Assembly (NCBI RefSeq): GCF_004011695.2
Contig: NC_082415.1
Location: 496,001 to 560,000 of the forward strand
Direction: 5' to 3'
Length of the DNA: 64,000 nt
From: Ascochyta rabiei
Lineage: Eukaryota; Ascomycota; Dothideomycetes; Pleosporales; Didymellaceae
The translations under genes and the position numbers were made by a program. Positions 23,427-32,584 of the stretch are shown in pieces (the first letter of the stretch is position 1; each line of letters opens with the position of its first letter). The notes beneath the pieces are model-generated. The model saw nothing but the letters and a program-made list of their open reading frames with translations. It ran no database searches and had not been told where the DNA came from.

Positions 23427-23619
23427 GTAAAGAGTTAGACGCTGACACCTACCCTACCTAACCCCTACCTAACCCCTACCTGTACCCTATGTGGACTCTA
23501 CCCTACCCCTACCCTATGTAGACCCTACCTCTACCCTACCCCTACCCCTAGTCCGTGCGGACTGTACCTAACCCCTACCTTACCCTAGAGTACCCTCTAC
23601 TCTTTTGCTAGCGTAATAG

Positions 23620-24949
23620 TATACACGCAGGCTTTATCTATAGGACTATACATATTACACTTATATAGTGTTATAGAGTGTTTATCTACGTATATTTTAT
23701 ATGTAGTGCTTTTAAGGCACCTGTTCTCTATGTGTCTAAATTACTAACATTTTTAGCATTATGTAGTAGAAGGTATAGTAATAAACTTCTCTACTCTTAT
23801 ACTAGCTTCTAGTAGGTATAATCTATTCTCTATAGCTTATTATACTTCTTTTTCTATTATAAATACTATATAGATAGATCCTAGTTATTACTTTTAACTC
23901 CTTTTAAAGCTTGTTAGCTAGAATAGGTTTTCTACTATTGTTAGGCCTTTAATAAAGGTAGTTATCTTTAGCTTAAGCACCTCTAGGTTCTAGTTTATTT
24001 CTAGAGACGTAGGGATGTTGTGTAGGATTAATTTGTGCTATAGTTCTATTAGAAGGGCTTCCTTATAGGTAGTAACTAATTACTAGATTACTTAGTTTCT
24101 AAGTACGTATTTTGCTATAAAGAATAGTGTTATAGTAAGAACAATATTATTCATTCTACTTAGGCTAGCAGAAGCAATTACAGAGAGGCTTACTCCTTTA
24201 TCTATAAAGGCCTTATTAAAAGTATTATATATTTTAAGGGGAGTAAAAGAGGGTAGTTCTTACTCTAGTATAAGAACTAGTTAGCGTATACTTAGGGAGT
24301 TCTTTATAATAGTAAGTTACTTCTTCTTTATAACTATTTACTATTCTGTATTTTTAGGGAGGTTAGCTAAAGCTGTAGATGCGTATAAAGTAGGGTAGGT
24401 AGAAGGTTAAACAGTAGAAGTCTTAGTAGCTAGGGTAGGTTTTTAAAGGAGTTTTACTCTTATTTTAATAGATTTAGACACAGTTTTAAGGTTTAATACT
24501 TAATACGCTAGGATAGACAGGCCTTATTTATTTATTCTATTGTTTTCTGTGTAGTCTCTAAAGATTTTAAGAAGGTCTAGGAGATTTAATTGTTCCTTGT
24601 TTAAGGTAGCTAGGGAAGAAGCCTAAATAACTATTATCCTAGCAATAGATAAAGCTTCTTTTACTATCTTAGTAATAGGTGCTTAGGTTATAGGCCTAGT
24701 AGCTATGTTAAATTAGAAAGGGGGAAGCCTAGGTGCTGTTAGAGTAGCAGGTCTGCTAGCTAGTTGTTTAGAAGGAGTAGAGAGTAGAGGTATAGTTACA
24801 GTTCTGTTAAATATATAAGGTTATTATATTCCTAGAGTAGATTACTGTAGAGGTATTAATAATAAGGGTATAGATAGGGGTCTAGGGGTAGGTATAGGCT
24901 AGTACATCTCTCTTAGAGGAATTAGAGAGCTTTAGGGGCTTGTTTCCAT
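23620..24949 (-). pseudogene. LINE ORF1 (Gag-like) with Cys-rich knuckles (broken)
   Basis: Starts at an ATG (24947-24949, METSP) and reads with interruptions to just beside the foldback element. The middle (about 24250-23900) reads well: SFTPLKIYNTF, FIDKGVSLSVIAS and the following MNNIVLTITLFFIAKY. The C-terminal part (about 23780-23640) has a series of Cys and His residues (C-x-K-C, FRHIENRC, YKCNMYSP, KAC) as in LINE ORF1 nucleic-acid-binding knuckles, several of them converted to Tyr. It presumably bound the LINE RNA. The original frame continued toward ORF2 but is split off by the foldback insertion. Confidence 0.75.
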
Positions 24950-25500
24950 TATCTCTATATTTAGAGAGTGCTTTCTATTAGGTAGTAGATCTAGTTCTAT
25001 AGTCCTAGGGTCCTAGTCCTAGGTAGAGATTCCTTCTCTATTTATAAAGAAAATAAGAAATAACTAAAAGAGACCTTGTTTTTACACAGGCAGAGGTACC
25101 TAGTCTCTATTAGCTTTTTAGGGCTAAAAAATAAGGAAAAAGGCAGTCTTAGCTTTACTAATCTTGCCTTTCTTCTATTATTACTGGCCTAACTAGTAGA
25201 CCTCTAGGAGTAGAAAGAAGGGGTTAAAAGCAGAAAGCTAAGGAAAGGCTTATTGCTATCTAGTAGAGATAGGATGTTTTATTAGTTTTTATATTCTTTT
25301 AGATAAGATCTAAATATATAAAATAAAATAAGATTTTAATTGTAGGGGTAGTCTGTGCTCTGTAAATCCGATTTTTTTATAACAGAATAGATTAGATAAC
25401 TAGGCAGCGTGCAGCAACTAGACGCCTAGAGGCTCTAGGAAGCTTAGGATAGTATATCCTCGCTAGGTTAAGATAGATTCTAATGTTTTTTTAGTGTGCA
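24950..25500. other. LINE 5' region and AT-rich sequence without a gene
   Basis: Upstream of LINE ORF1, probably its 5' untranslated region up to about 25300. From 25360 on the sequence keeps words such as AATCCG and ACGCC and may be unrelated. No frame, RNA gene or repeat recognised. Confidence 0.4.
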
Positions 25501-25621
25501 GGGCCCTATGTCGAAATTTTGCTTTATTGTGTTGTAAATACAACGCGTTAAAAAATAGTGTAGTTTTAATAATTTGGTTGTTGCGTAAATCCGGTTGTTA
25601 CGCGCACGGACACGGTACTAG
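25500..25621 (+). mobile_element. Truncated end of a pogo-type element, head to head with pogo-1
   Basis: The last about 120 bp mirror the first about 120 bp of pogo-1: terminal repeat plus similar subterminal bases (ACAACGCGTTAAAAAATAG against the complement of CTTTAACACGTTGTAAC). The rest of the element is missing on the left. Confidence 0.7.
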
Positions 25622-25668
25622 TACCGTGTCCGTGCGCGTAACAACCGGATTTACGCAACGACTAAATT
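25571..25668. repeat. 98-bp near-perfect palindrome of two abutting terminal repeats
   Basis: The arms of 49 nt differ at two positions and meet at GGTACTAGTACC (centre 25619/25620). Each arm contains CCGGTTGTTACGCGCACGG or its complement. The same terminal repeat recurs once at 29583-29626, the far end of pogo-1. Confidence 0.9.
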
Positions 25669-27413
25669 AACGTTATCACAACTACACCATACTTTAACAC
25701 GTTGTAACTTAACAACTATAGCAGCTATTAACAAAGCGCTTACAGCAATTAATGCGCTAAAACTAGGCAAAAACCTTGTGTATTAGCATTTTGCTACTAG
25801 GTTTAGCGTTAACTGCGTAACTCTAGCTTAGAGACACAAGCACGTTTAGGACTCCTAGGAGACTAAGGACATTAACTAGCAACATTTAACGCTATAACAG
25901 GAGATAGAGCTTATAAAGTATATAGAGTTACTTAGTACTTGTTACTTACTACCTACTAGAGAGATAATCTAGAATTTTGCGTTGCTAGTAGCTTAAAATC
26001 CAGTTAGTGAGAGCTAGGTTACCTACTTTATTAACAAGTACTCTATCTATCTTATCTTGCGTTACTCTACTAGGATAGATTAACTATGTTATAACACTAA
26101 TTCCTACAATAAATATACACTCTACTTTAACCTACTATAGCACAAAATCTCTAAATACTCTATTAAGGGTTACTACACATATAATATAGATAAGAAGGGC
26201 TTTATAATTAGTATTATAGGTAGGATAAAACATATATTTAGTAAGTATATATAGATAAAGAGAGAGATTAAAGCATCTATCTAGGATAGTAACTAAGCTT
26301 AGTAGACGCTTATAGCGTGTGTGTGTTGTAATAGGATAGTACTACTACTAGGCATTATCTATAAGTTAGCTAACGCTAGCATTAAATTAGACTAGGTAGC
26401 TAAAATTAAGCTAGAAAAACACTCTATAATAGTTACATTATATTTCTTAGGGTGGACAAATAGGGATATAGGCCTTGCCTAGCTTAAGTAGGTATTTAAT
26501 TACTACACTAAGGAGAAAGTATAAAGAAAGTAGAGGCTTTTAATACTAGATAGCTACAGATCTCATATAATAATAGACTTTATTAAGTACTATAATAACT
26601 ATAAGATCCTTCTAGCTGTCCTTTTCTCTTACTTAACCTAAACGCTCTAGCTGCTTAATATAGTGCTGTTTAAGCCTCTATTAACAGCGTACTTAAAAGT
26701 AGTTATAACACACATCTATAAGGCTTAAAACAACGCACCTATTACTAGAGTAGACTTCTTCTACCTATTCTGGCCAGCGTAGATGTGTAGCTTTACTAAA
26801 AAGCTAATACTTAAGTCCTTTAAGGTAACAGGTATCTATCTACTTAATCCTAACATTATCCTCTACTACTTTGTTAAAACACTAGAGAGCTTAGATTTAG
26901 ATAGGTCCTTATTGTCTGTTTATAGCAACAAGGATTAGCTTAAAATAGAGACGTTGTTGTAGCGTATAGTTAAAAACTAGAGTAAGAGTAACGTTAAAAA
27001 GATAAGACAATTAATCTACTATATCTTAGTTAAAACCTTACTCCTCTAGTTAAAGATAGATAGCTATAAAAAGACTCTAAAGACACAGAAGAAGTATAAA
27101 AAGAAGAGTAAAACCTTAGACTTGCAGTAACAGCAGGAGTACTATAGTAGTGCAGTGTTCTAGTTACCTAGAAAGGTTAACAAAGCACGCTTCTGTAAGC
27201 AAGTTAGACAATGTAAGAAGAAGGAGGAGAGGCTTAGAAAAGCTACTAGTAAGGAAGTAGCAGCTGCTAAGAAGCTAGTTAAGGAGAATAAGAAGGAGGA
27301 GAGGTGTGTAGCGTAAGAGGCAGCTAAGGTAGTATATAAGAAGGAGAAGGCTAATACAGCAAATTAGAAGGCTAAACAGAAGGCTAAAAAGCAGCGTTAA
27401 TAATAAGAGCTTA

Positions 27414-29276
27414 ACGTACTCTACGGGTAAGCGGATCAAACAGGTAAGCAGATCACTCTGCCAAGACTACACTAAATTTCTACCCTATTATAGCTTGCAT
27501 TAGCCCACTTTAGCCTTATATACAGTAGTGCAGTACATAATATTATTTAGAAACATCTTCTATAGCCTTCTTACATGTACGTAAGTTATGTCTAATATTG
27601 TAGCACTTTGTACAGCGTCTTTAGGTTACTTCCCCTCCTTTAGCACGCACTCGCTTCTTTGCCTTCTTACTATCACCACACGCCCTAAACTTAGTTAGAG
27701 TAGTTAATTAAAGGCCTTCCTTAGCTGTTAGGACTCCCTCCTGCTGTAATTGCTTTCTTTTATGCGATTTACGTCGCATAGCAGCCTTATTTACTGCTTA
27801 AAGCCTAGTAATCTCCCTTTAAGCTAACACTAGCTTATACGCTACTATAGCTGCACCTGTAGCAAGCTTTTTAAAGGCCTTAACTATTAAAGTTAGTAAG
27901 CTGCTTGCATGCCTTTAAATCCTCTCTTAAACCAGCGTTAATTGCGACCCTAATTGCAGGGTAGTGCTTGGGGTTTAGGACTGCTAGGGCTTATCTTCTA
28001 CAGTAGGTAGCGGTAGGGTACGTAGGCGGACATCAAGACCTATTATAACCCGTTCTGGGTTAAGGGGGACTATTCCAGCGCCTTAGAAGCCTCCTTAGAT
28101 ATTGCTAGAAGTAAATATCTCCTTATAGGCGTCTATAAAGTATAGTAGGAACTTAGTTTTAGTAATATAAGTAATATAGTTATATATAAGATTCTTAGCT
28201 TAGCGCCTATATGCCTTCTTTAGAGGAGCAAAATAACCTACATCTAGTAGTTATAAGAGGTAAGATAAGTGTAGAGGCATACACAGTATAATAATCTTTA
28301 CTTCCTTACAGTATTATTAGAAGTTAAGAGAGTTGTAGCTCTTATAGCTGTTAATAAGGAGCAGCTAGTATACTCCTTAGGTGCGCGTCTTTGTATAGGC
28401 ATTAAAGTGCTTTAACTAGTCTAGACCAAGCTTGTTAGTAGTCCATCTGTTCTTAGAGACTCTAATAACCCAGTTATAGGGCAGATTGTCCTCTTTATAC
28501 CAGGCAGAGAGGTGGTTGCAGCCTTTAAAGATAATAAAGAGTAGAATAGCCTACCCTGTGCCATTAATGCCCTGTATAACTGTTGTCTACTCTTAATTAC
28601 CCTACTATACTGCCTTTAGCCATCCTTAACACTCTAAGCCTATAACAACTGCTCCTGTTAATATCTAGCCTATTATAAAGCCTGTCTTATTAAAGTTATA
28701 TATGTTATTGTCCTAGATACTATACTTAGCTTTAACATTTGCTACAAGCCTAAACCAGCTCCTAATAATCTCTAGATCCTTATAGAGGGCTCTCTTGTAG
28801 TTGTACTTGTAATTAAACCTTACTTTAAGGTTAGGGCAGCGCTTAACAAACGTGTTAGGCCAGTTTATGCTAACATAGCCTATATTGCACTTAGCACGTA
28901 AAGAATTAGCTATATTAGCTATAGCAGCCAGCTAAGGGGCAAATTCTTGTGCATCTAGCTTAAGAATGTACTTAGCAATCACGTCCTCCTTAGTCTGGTC
29001 TATAATCTGTTAAACTGGCATATAATTAGCTTGTGTAGGTCGTCCTGTATATTAAGCGTGTAGTGTGCTGTAAGGCGCGTTATATATAGCTGCAGCGCGT
29101 TACACAGTAAGTATTATGTCTTATTTAATTGCCTAGAGCGCAAGCTGTATCACAGCTTCTCTTAAGGGCGTAGATTAATGTTGTTGTTGAGGCATTGCGT
29201 GGTAAGGTGGAGGTTTGGTGTGGTCTTGGCAGAGTGATCCGCTCACCCGTTTGATCCGCTCACCCGTAGAGTACGT
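27414..29276 (-). mobile_element. Fot1/pogo-type DNA transposon (pogo-2), 1863 bp, nested in pogo-1
   Basis: Long inverted terminal repeats of about 60 bp start ACGTACTCTACGGGT at both ends and contain a 17-bp direct repeat (GGGTGAGCGGATCAAAC type) twice. Target duplication TA at 27412-27413 and 29277-29278. The length is within 2 bp of that inferred for pogo-3 (about 1865 bp), and the two transposases are alike, so they belong to one family. It is less RIP-mutated than the other elements: the right arm keeps TGAGCGG and CCCG words. Confidence 0.92.
27543..29195 (-). pseudogene. Pogo-2 transposase (DDE_1, C-terminal zinc knuckle), RIP-broken
   Basis: Starts at ATG 29193-29195 (MPQQQH) and ends at TAA 27543-27545 (EDVSK), about 550 codons, the usual Fot1 size. 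Visible: LREAVIQLAL at the N terminus, EDVIAKYILKLDAQEFAP near 28970, YNFNKTGFIIG near 28700 (first acidic site region), GCNHLSAWYKEDNLPYNWVIRVS near 28490, then IITLCMP-type sequence IIILCMPLHLSYLL near 28300 and DVGYFAPLKKAYRR near 28240. Near the C terminus there is a complete CX2CX4HX4C knuckle, CTKCYNIRHNLRTC (about 27555-27600). Roughly two dozen TAG/TAA codons break it. Among the transposon genes here it is the best preserved. Confidence 0.9.
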
Positions 29277-29626
29277 TAATACTGCAAAAGCTATATAATT
29301 ACCTTAAAAGGGTAAGAGGAAAGCTTTATAAGCAACCTAGCTAAAAAAGCGTTAAAAACGTGGTCCTAGGGATAATATTGGTGGTTGTAGTCCCCTATCG
29401 CCGTCCCCAGCTCCCCCACTTAAAACCACATCACGTGGCCGCAACGTCAAGTTACCAGCCAAATTTAAATAGTACATCTTTTTCGCAAGTAATTAATTAG
29501 TACTAGACTACAAAATCGCATAATAATAGCTGTTGTGGGTGGCTCTATAGCCTTATCTAATTTTAAGCGTTGAGGTGGTTTTCGGTTGTTGCGCGACTCC
29601 GGTCGTTGCGCGCACGGACACGGTAC

Positions 29627-29995
29627 AAAGTTTAAGCGAAGCGCCGCGAGTATTACGCCGTACCCAGCGCAGCGCAGCGTACCTCCCTTTGTCTTTTTCT
29701 GAACTACGCGTTCCCTCTACAACGTCACTTTGCGACTACTATCACTAGAGACCCTTATCTTAGGCCCCCTTTTTCTCAGGAACGGCTCGGTATAATAATT
29801 ACAATCTGACATTATCTACGGCGCCACATTAAGCAAACAGAAGAACAGCGAACCAGTTCTGACGCTCAGCTATAGTAAGCTAATTGAGACATTATTTCAT
29901 TCAAAGATAAGATGACAGTAAGTAACTTCTCTTAAGAAAGGTATCAAATTACTTACGCATAGTTCCAGCCTATCGCTGCACTTCAGGCAGCCGCA
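29627..29995. other. Non-RIP intergenic DNA upstream of the kinase-like gene
   Basis: Ordinary composition with TGA, TGG and CGA words. It must hold the promoter of the gene at 29996. There is an AGCGCAGCGCAGCG run near 29666 and a CT-rich patch near 29685-29700, but I cannot point to a core promoter. Confidence 0.5.
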
Positions 29996-30923
29996 ATGCC
30001 TGAACTGTATACTTCAATGCCTTCCAGCCCACAGATCAATGTGCTATATCTAGCCCCAGGACAAGAAATCATCAGCCCAGAACAAGTTAAGGCATCGAAT
30101 CCGGAGATATTGGCTACGGGAGCCGGCACACAACTTGCGAAGATGTCGCCATCAATGTTGGTGAAATACGGTACCCATGCGTCTCTTATCGAAGCTAAGA
30201 ACATGCTGTATGTGGCTGAGAGAACATCGATACCTGTCCCGAGAATATTTGCAGCATATGCATATGGGCCTCTAGACCGAGACGTCGATGACTTTGGGAG
30301 TGTCTACGATACATACATCTTCATGGAGTTCATCGAAGGCGAAGACCTAGAAAAGTCCTGGGGAAGATACACCTCTACTGAGAAGCGAATGATCTCAACA
30401 GACCTCAAGATGCATATGACAGAGCTTCGCTCGCTTCCGGCGGCTGATTACATCGGTTCCGTGCATAAGGGACCAGTCACCGATGTTATTTTAGAATGGT
30501 CTACAACTTCAAGAGGTCAGTCCTAATACGCACATCAGAGGGTTCATAGCAATGTCTCTAACTTCGTCTCTAGGTCCATTTAAAAGTGAAGCAGACTTCA
30601 ATGCTACGATCGTTGACACCTTTGTCGCTAAATCAAAAGGCCAGATTGGTCCCTACATCCGTGGCATGGTTGATACACACAAGCATGGAATTGTCTTCAC
30701 TCATGGGGACCTTAGACCTAATAACATTATTGTCAAGAATGGTCGCGTGACAGCAATAATTGACTGGGAGATGGCAGGGTGGTACCCGGATCATTGGGAG
30801 TTCGTTAAAGCATTTCATCTCGAAATGTTCACCAATGACTGGGCATCACATTTACTAGACGTTCTCACACCTTACTATTGTGAGCAGTTGATGCATGCTA
30901 AGTTAATGAGTGTATTATGGTAG
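29996..30923 (+). CDS. APH-fold phosphotransferase-like protein (289 aa, two exons)
   Basis: CDS join(29996-30515, 30574-30923). The intron of 58 bp starts GTCAGT, has a CTAAC branch sequence near 30558 and ends TAG. Splicing gives SRGPFKSEADFN, the expected link in this fungal family. Unspliced, each part would end or start oddly. The start ATG at 29996 gives MPELYTSMP. KYGTHASLIEAKNML (about residues 60-74) holds the ATP-site Lys/Glu region, and IPVPRIFAAY and FMEFIEGEDLEKSW form the N lobe. The catalytic loop is HGDLRPNN and the metal-binding motif is IDWEMAGWYP. These match the aminoglycoside phosphotransferase / choline kinase-like superfamily (APH, PF01636), which is large in ascomycetes. 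The substrate is unknown. All key residues are intact and no RIP damage is seen, so it is probably functional. It is convergent with the gene at 31119. Confidence 0.9.
30516..30573 (+). other. Spliceosomal intron of the APH-like gene
   Basis: 58 bp, GT...AG, with branch-like CTAAC 11 bases before the acceptor. An in-frame TAA (30524-30526) falls inside it, so it must be removed to give a full protein. Removal keeps the frame and restores a continuous family-like sequence. Confidence 0.88.
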
Positions 30924-31118
30924 CTAAAATTGAAGCTGCCACCAACGGCGGACAGGTCGAGCGTGAATGCCACTAGGAATTTCATGCGTTCATAAAGTGG
31001 AATGACTATGTGTCCAAAACTAGTCGCTGAAATTAGTGCTCTCAAGTACAGTACAAGCCTCGAAATAGAGCGAGATACGACGTGCTTAGAGAACTTCCAC
31101 TCGGCGGTCCAGGTAGGC

Positions 31119-31529
31119 TTAGGCAGCCAAGCCACCGCTCCGCAGAAGAGCACGAACCTCTTCGAGTACCTCAGCCACCCAAGCAGCGCAGTCCCTGACT
31201 GGAGGGTTTGGTTCGCTCTCAGTGAGCGCACGGGGATCGTATGGAGGAGGTCGAGTGCTTGCGATATACTCAAAGTTTGGAAGATAAGACTTCGGCAGTT
31301 GGAATTGATAAACTTTGTTCTTGAACGATCGGCTGCGACCAAAATTGTAACCGGGGCGACACTCGTAGTCCATTCCCATACCAACGGTGCCTTTGACATG
31401 GTAGAACCGACCGCCAGCTTGACCTTCGAGCTGTGCTGGAATCAACGCAATCCCTTCGTGAGCTGGACCGCTGGGCTGCGTGAAGTAGACTATGTACACA
31501 TTGTACCATACAGTCTCTGTGGATGCCAT
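31119..31529 (-). CDS. Small conserved-looking fungal protein (136 aa), function unknown
   Basis: Single-exon frame beginning MASTETVWYNVYIVYF and ending ALLRSGGLAA. The frame is open 24 codons further upstream to an earlier ATG (31599-31601), but that extension is hydrophobic and unlike the rest, so the inner ATG is preferred. The centre reads GRFYHVKGTVGMGMDYECRPGYNF, followed by VYQFQLPKSYLP, PPPYDPRALTESEPNPP and RDCAAWVAEVLEEV. This layout resembles small proteins widespread in ascomycetes (DUF6914-like), but I cannot confirm the family. No signal peptide with the chosen start, no transmembrane segment. It faces the APH-like gene tail to tail with 195 bp between stops. The composition is normal and there is no RIP damage. 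Confidence 0.72.
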   Translation of the reverse strand: MASTETVWYNVYIVYFTQPSGPAHEGIALIPAQLEGQAGGRFYHVKGTVGMGMDYECRPGYNFGRSRSFKNKVYQFQLPKSYLPNFEYIASTRPPPYDPRALTESEPNPPVRDCAAWVAEVLEEVRALLRSGGLAA

Positions 31530-32584
31530 GATTGAGTATAAGACGAAAACAACGAGGAGGAAATGATGCGATTGTGATTGCAAGCAAAGATAAATGAGCA
31601 AGTGTAGATGTAGTCAAAGCGATGTAAAGATGTTCTGGCTGGTATGAATTCAGGTTGACATGGACGTACTTTCGCCATATTTATAGTCAAATGCAGGAAC
31701 AGGGAGTTCCGATATTGAGAAAGAGGCGCTAATCGAGCCGCCGCGTAGTACAAGGTTGTGTTTTGAGGTTGTTGTATTGGGTGAGGATCTCAAGGTGTTA
31801 TCGACTGTGCCGTATTAGATGCTGGGTTGTCCTACCTATCGAGGCTGGTACTGTCTTGGCACAGTCGGTGCCCGGATCCAGTCAATGTACGTTGCAGCGC
31901 GAGCGTGGTCTGCACAGCGGGAAGCGCTATTATCTAGCAGCATGTGATGCGACTCACGTTTGAGTATTTCATAGAAAGCAAGCATGGTGGCTAGCTGCTA
32001 CATTGAGTGGTCTTCATGTTGCACACGGACGTTGCAGCATTACAAGACCAACAGTTCACGCGGCGCGGCAAATGGTACTAACGCCAATCAAATTACCTAG
32101 CGCTTTAGCACTTTCCAGGGCGCTTAATGTCCCATATAGGTTGTCCTTCCTCTATCTGAGAATGGGAAGGTGCTTCGCTCTCCGTAGACTGTTCTAAAAT
32201 AAGCATCAAAAAATGTACTAGGGATTTCAAAAACTGCGCAACTATCAAGTCACATGTGCTAGTGTCTCTATTCCAGTCGAGTACGGGTACTAGCCCGGCG
32301 CCTAGTTGTAAATGGCGATAAGTTGTCCGATTAGCTCTAGATGAGCTGTCTTCAGGACCTTCAATATCACGTCCTATTGTCTGCGTCCGATAACAACACT
32401 TGTTATCACTTCATTCCAGTTTTGTTCAACGCTCTGGTGAAGTCATCAAGTCTGTAACAACTACTACTGCTATTAATTAATACCCGCAATGGGACACCCT
32501 TCTTCTAAGCACAGGAGCACAAGCCACAGGATGACTTTTTCCGACAATCAAAACCCAACAATCCGCGGGACTACAGAACGTTAG
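31530..32584. other. Intergenic DNA of the island, no gene supported
   Basis: Short frames occur on both strands, for example 31763-31963 and 32003-32197, but none has convincing coding character or a recognisable family. The region should contain the promoter of the minus-strand gene at its left end (31530 onwards); a TATATTTATAG-like sequence stands near 31677-31684. Confidence 0.5.

Larger units (their letters stand above)
22492..23613. mobile_element. Foldback/MITE-like palindromic DNA element with G-rich arms (1122 bp)
   Basis: The ends are inverted repeats: CGGTAGTAAAAGAGTAGAGG on the left and the reverse complement of CGCTAGCAAAAGAGTAGAGG on the right. Each is flanked by TA (22490-22491, 23614-23615), a Tc1/mariner-type target duplication. 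Inside come long arms made of GGGGTAGGGTAGGG and GGGGTTAGGTA repeats (left about 295 bp, right about 170 bp, complementary), then two tandem palindromes (about 22810-23075 and 23160-23426). No coding capacity. It is inserted between ORF1 and ORF2 of the LINE. Probably a non-autonomous passenger of a TA-targeting transposase; pogo enzymes are plausible since several are present. Confidence 0.85.
18310..25300 (-). mobile_element. Tad-like LINE (non-LTR retrotransposon), interrupted by a foldback element
   Basis: Two broken ORFs lie in LINE order on the minus strand: ORF1 with nucleic-acid-binding Cys knuckles (about 24949-23620) and ORF2 with endonuclease, RT and RNase H (about 22440-18420). 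The presence of RNase H together with an apurinic-type endonuclease matches the Tad1/I group common in ascomycetes. The 1122-bp foldback element at 22492-23613 sits between the ORFs. The ends are approximate: the 3' side meets a TTAA microsatellite near 18300, and the 5' side fades near 25300. RIP damage is heavy. Confidence 0.85.
25700..29472 (+). pseudogene. Pogo-1 transposase (DDE_1 type), interrupted by pogo-2
   Basis: The frame runs from about 25700 to 27413 and resumes at 29277, ending at TAG 29470-29472. Visible parts: an N-terminal DNA-binding region, YYTYNIDKKGFII near 26190 (first acidic residue), TLIACVCCNRIVL near 26320, SIKLD then LGWTNRDIGLA near 26460, RLLILDSYRSH near 26540 (second Asp kept, Gly next to it changed to Ser), and VLFKPLLTAYLKV near 26690. 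A Lys/Glu-rich, probably coiled-coil tail follows (about 27190-27400). It would cut and paste the element at TA sites. Stops at Trp and Gln positions inactivate it; the last 38 codons (after 29355) are free of stops. Confidence 0.85.
25624..29623 (+). mobile_element. Fot1/pogo-type DNA transposon (pogo-1), split by pogo-2
   Basis: Inverted terminal repeats beginning CCGTGTCCGTGCGCG (left) and ending CGCGCACGGACACGG (right), flanked by TA (25622-25623 and 29624-29625). Without the nested pogo-2 (27414-29276) and one TA its length is about 2.1 kb, normal for Fot1-like elements. It carries one transposase gene on the plus strand. Most of it is RIP-mutated, but from about 29360 to its right end it is not. 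The right flank at 29627 is ordinary genomic sequence leading to the gene island. Confidence 0.85.

Noticed and set aside
1..29340. Alternative genetic code with TAG/TAA read as Trp or Gln
   Set aside because: Stops appear together with His-to-Tyr and Asp-to-Asn changes and only in repeats. The intact genes at 29996-31529 use normal codons. RIP explains all of it.
29983..30204. 73-aa minus-strand frame opposite APH exon 1
   Set aside because: Shadow of the kinase-like gene.
30633..30818. Minus-strand frame in exon 2 of the APH-like gene
   Set aside because: It lies opposite the catalytic motifs of an intact plus-strand gene and has no independent support.
30875..31399. 174-aa minus-strand frame
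   Set aside because: Overlaps the 136-aa gene in another frame of the same strand and the tail of the APH-like gene. It is less protein-like.
31002..31535. 177-aa plus-strand frame
   Set aside because: Antisense to the 31119-31529 gene, whose sequence is much more protein-like (ordered motifs, Pro-rich loop, acidic C-terminal helix).
31530..31601. Upstream start adding 24 residues to the small minus-strand gene
   Set aside because: The extension is hydrophobic and Cys/His-rich without a clean signal peptide pattern. The inner ATG starts the protein-like part.
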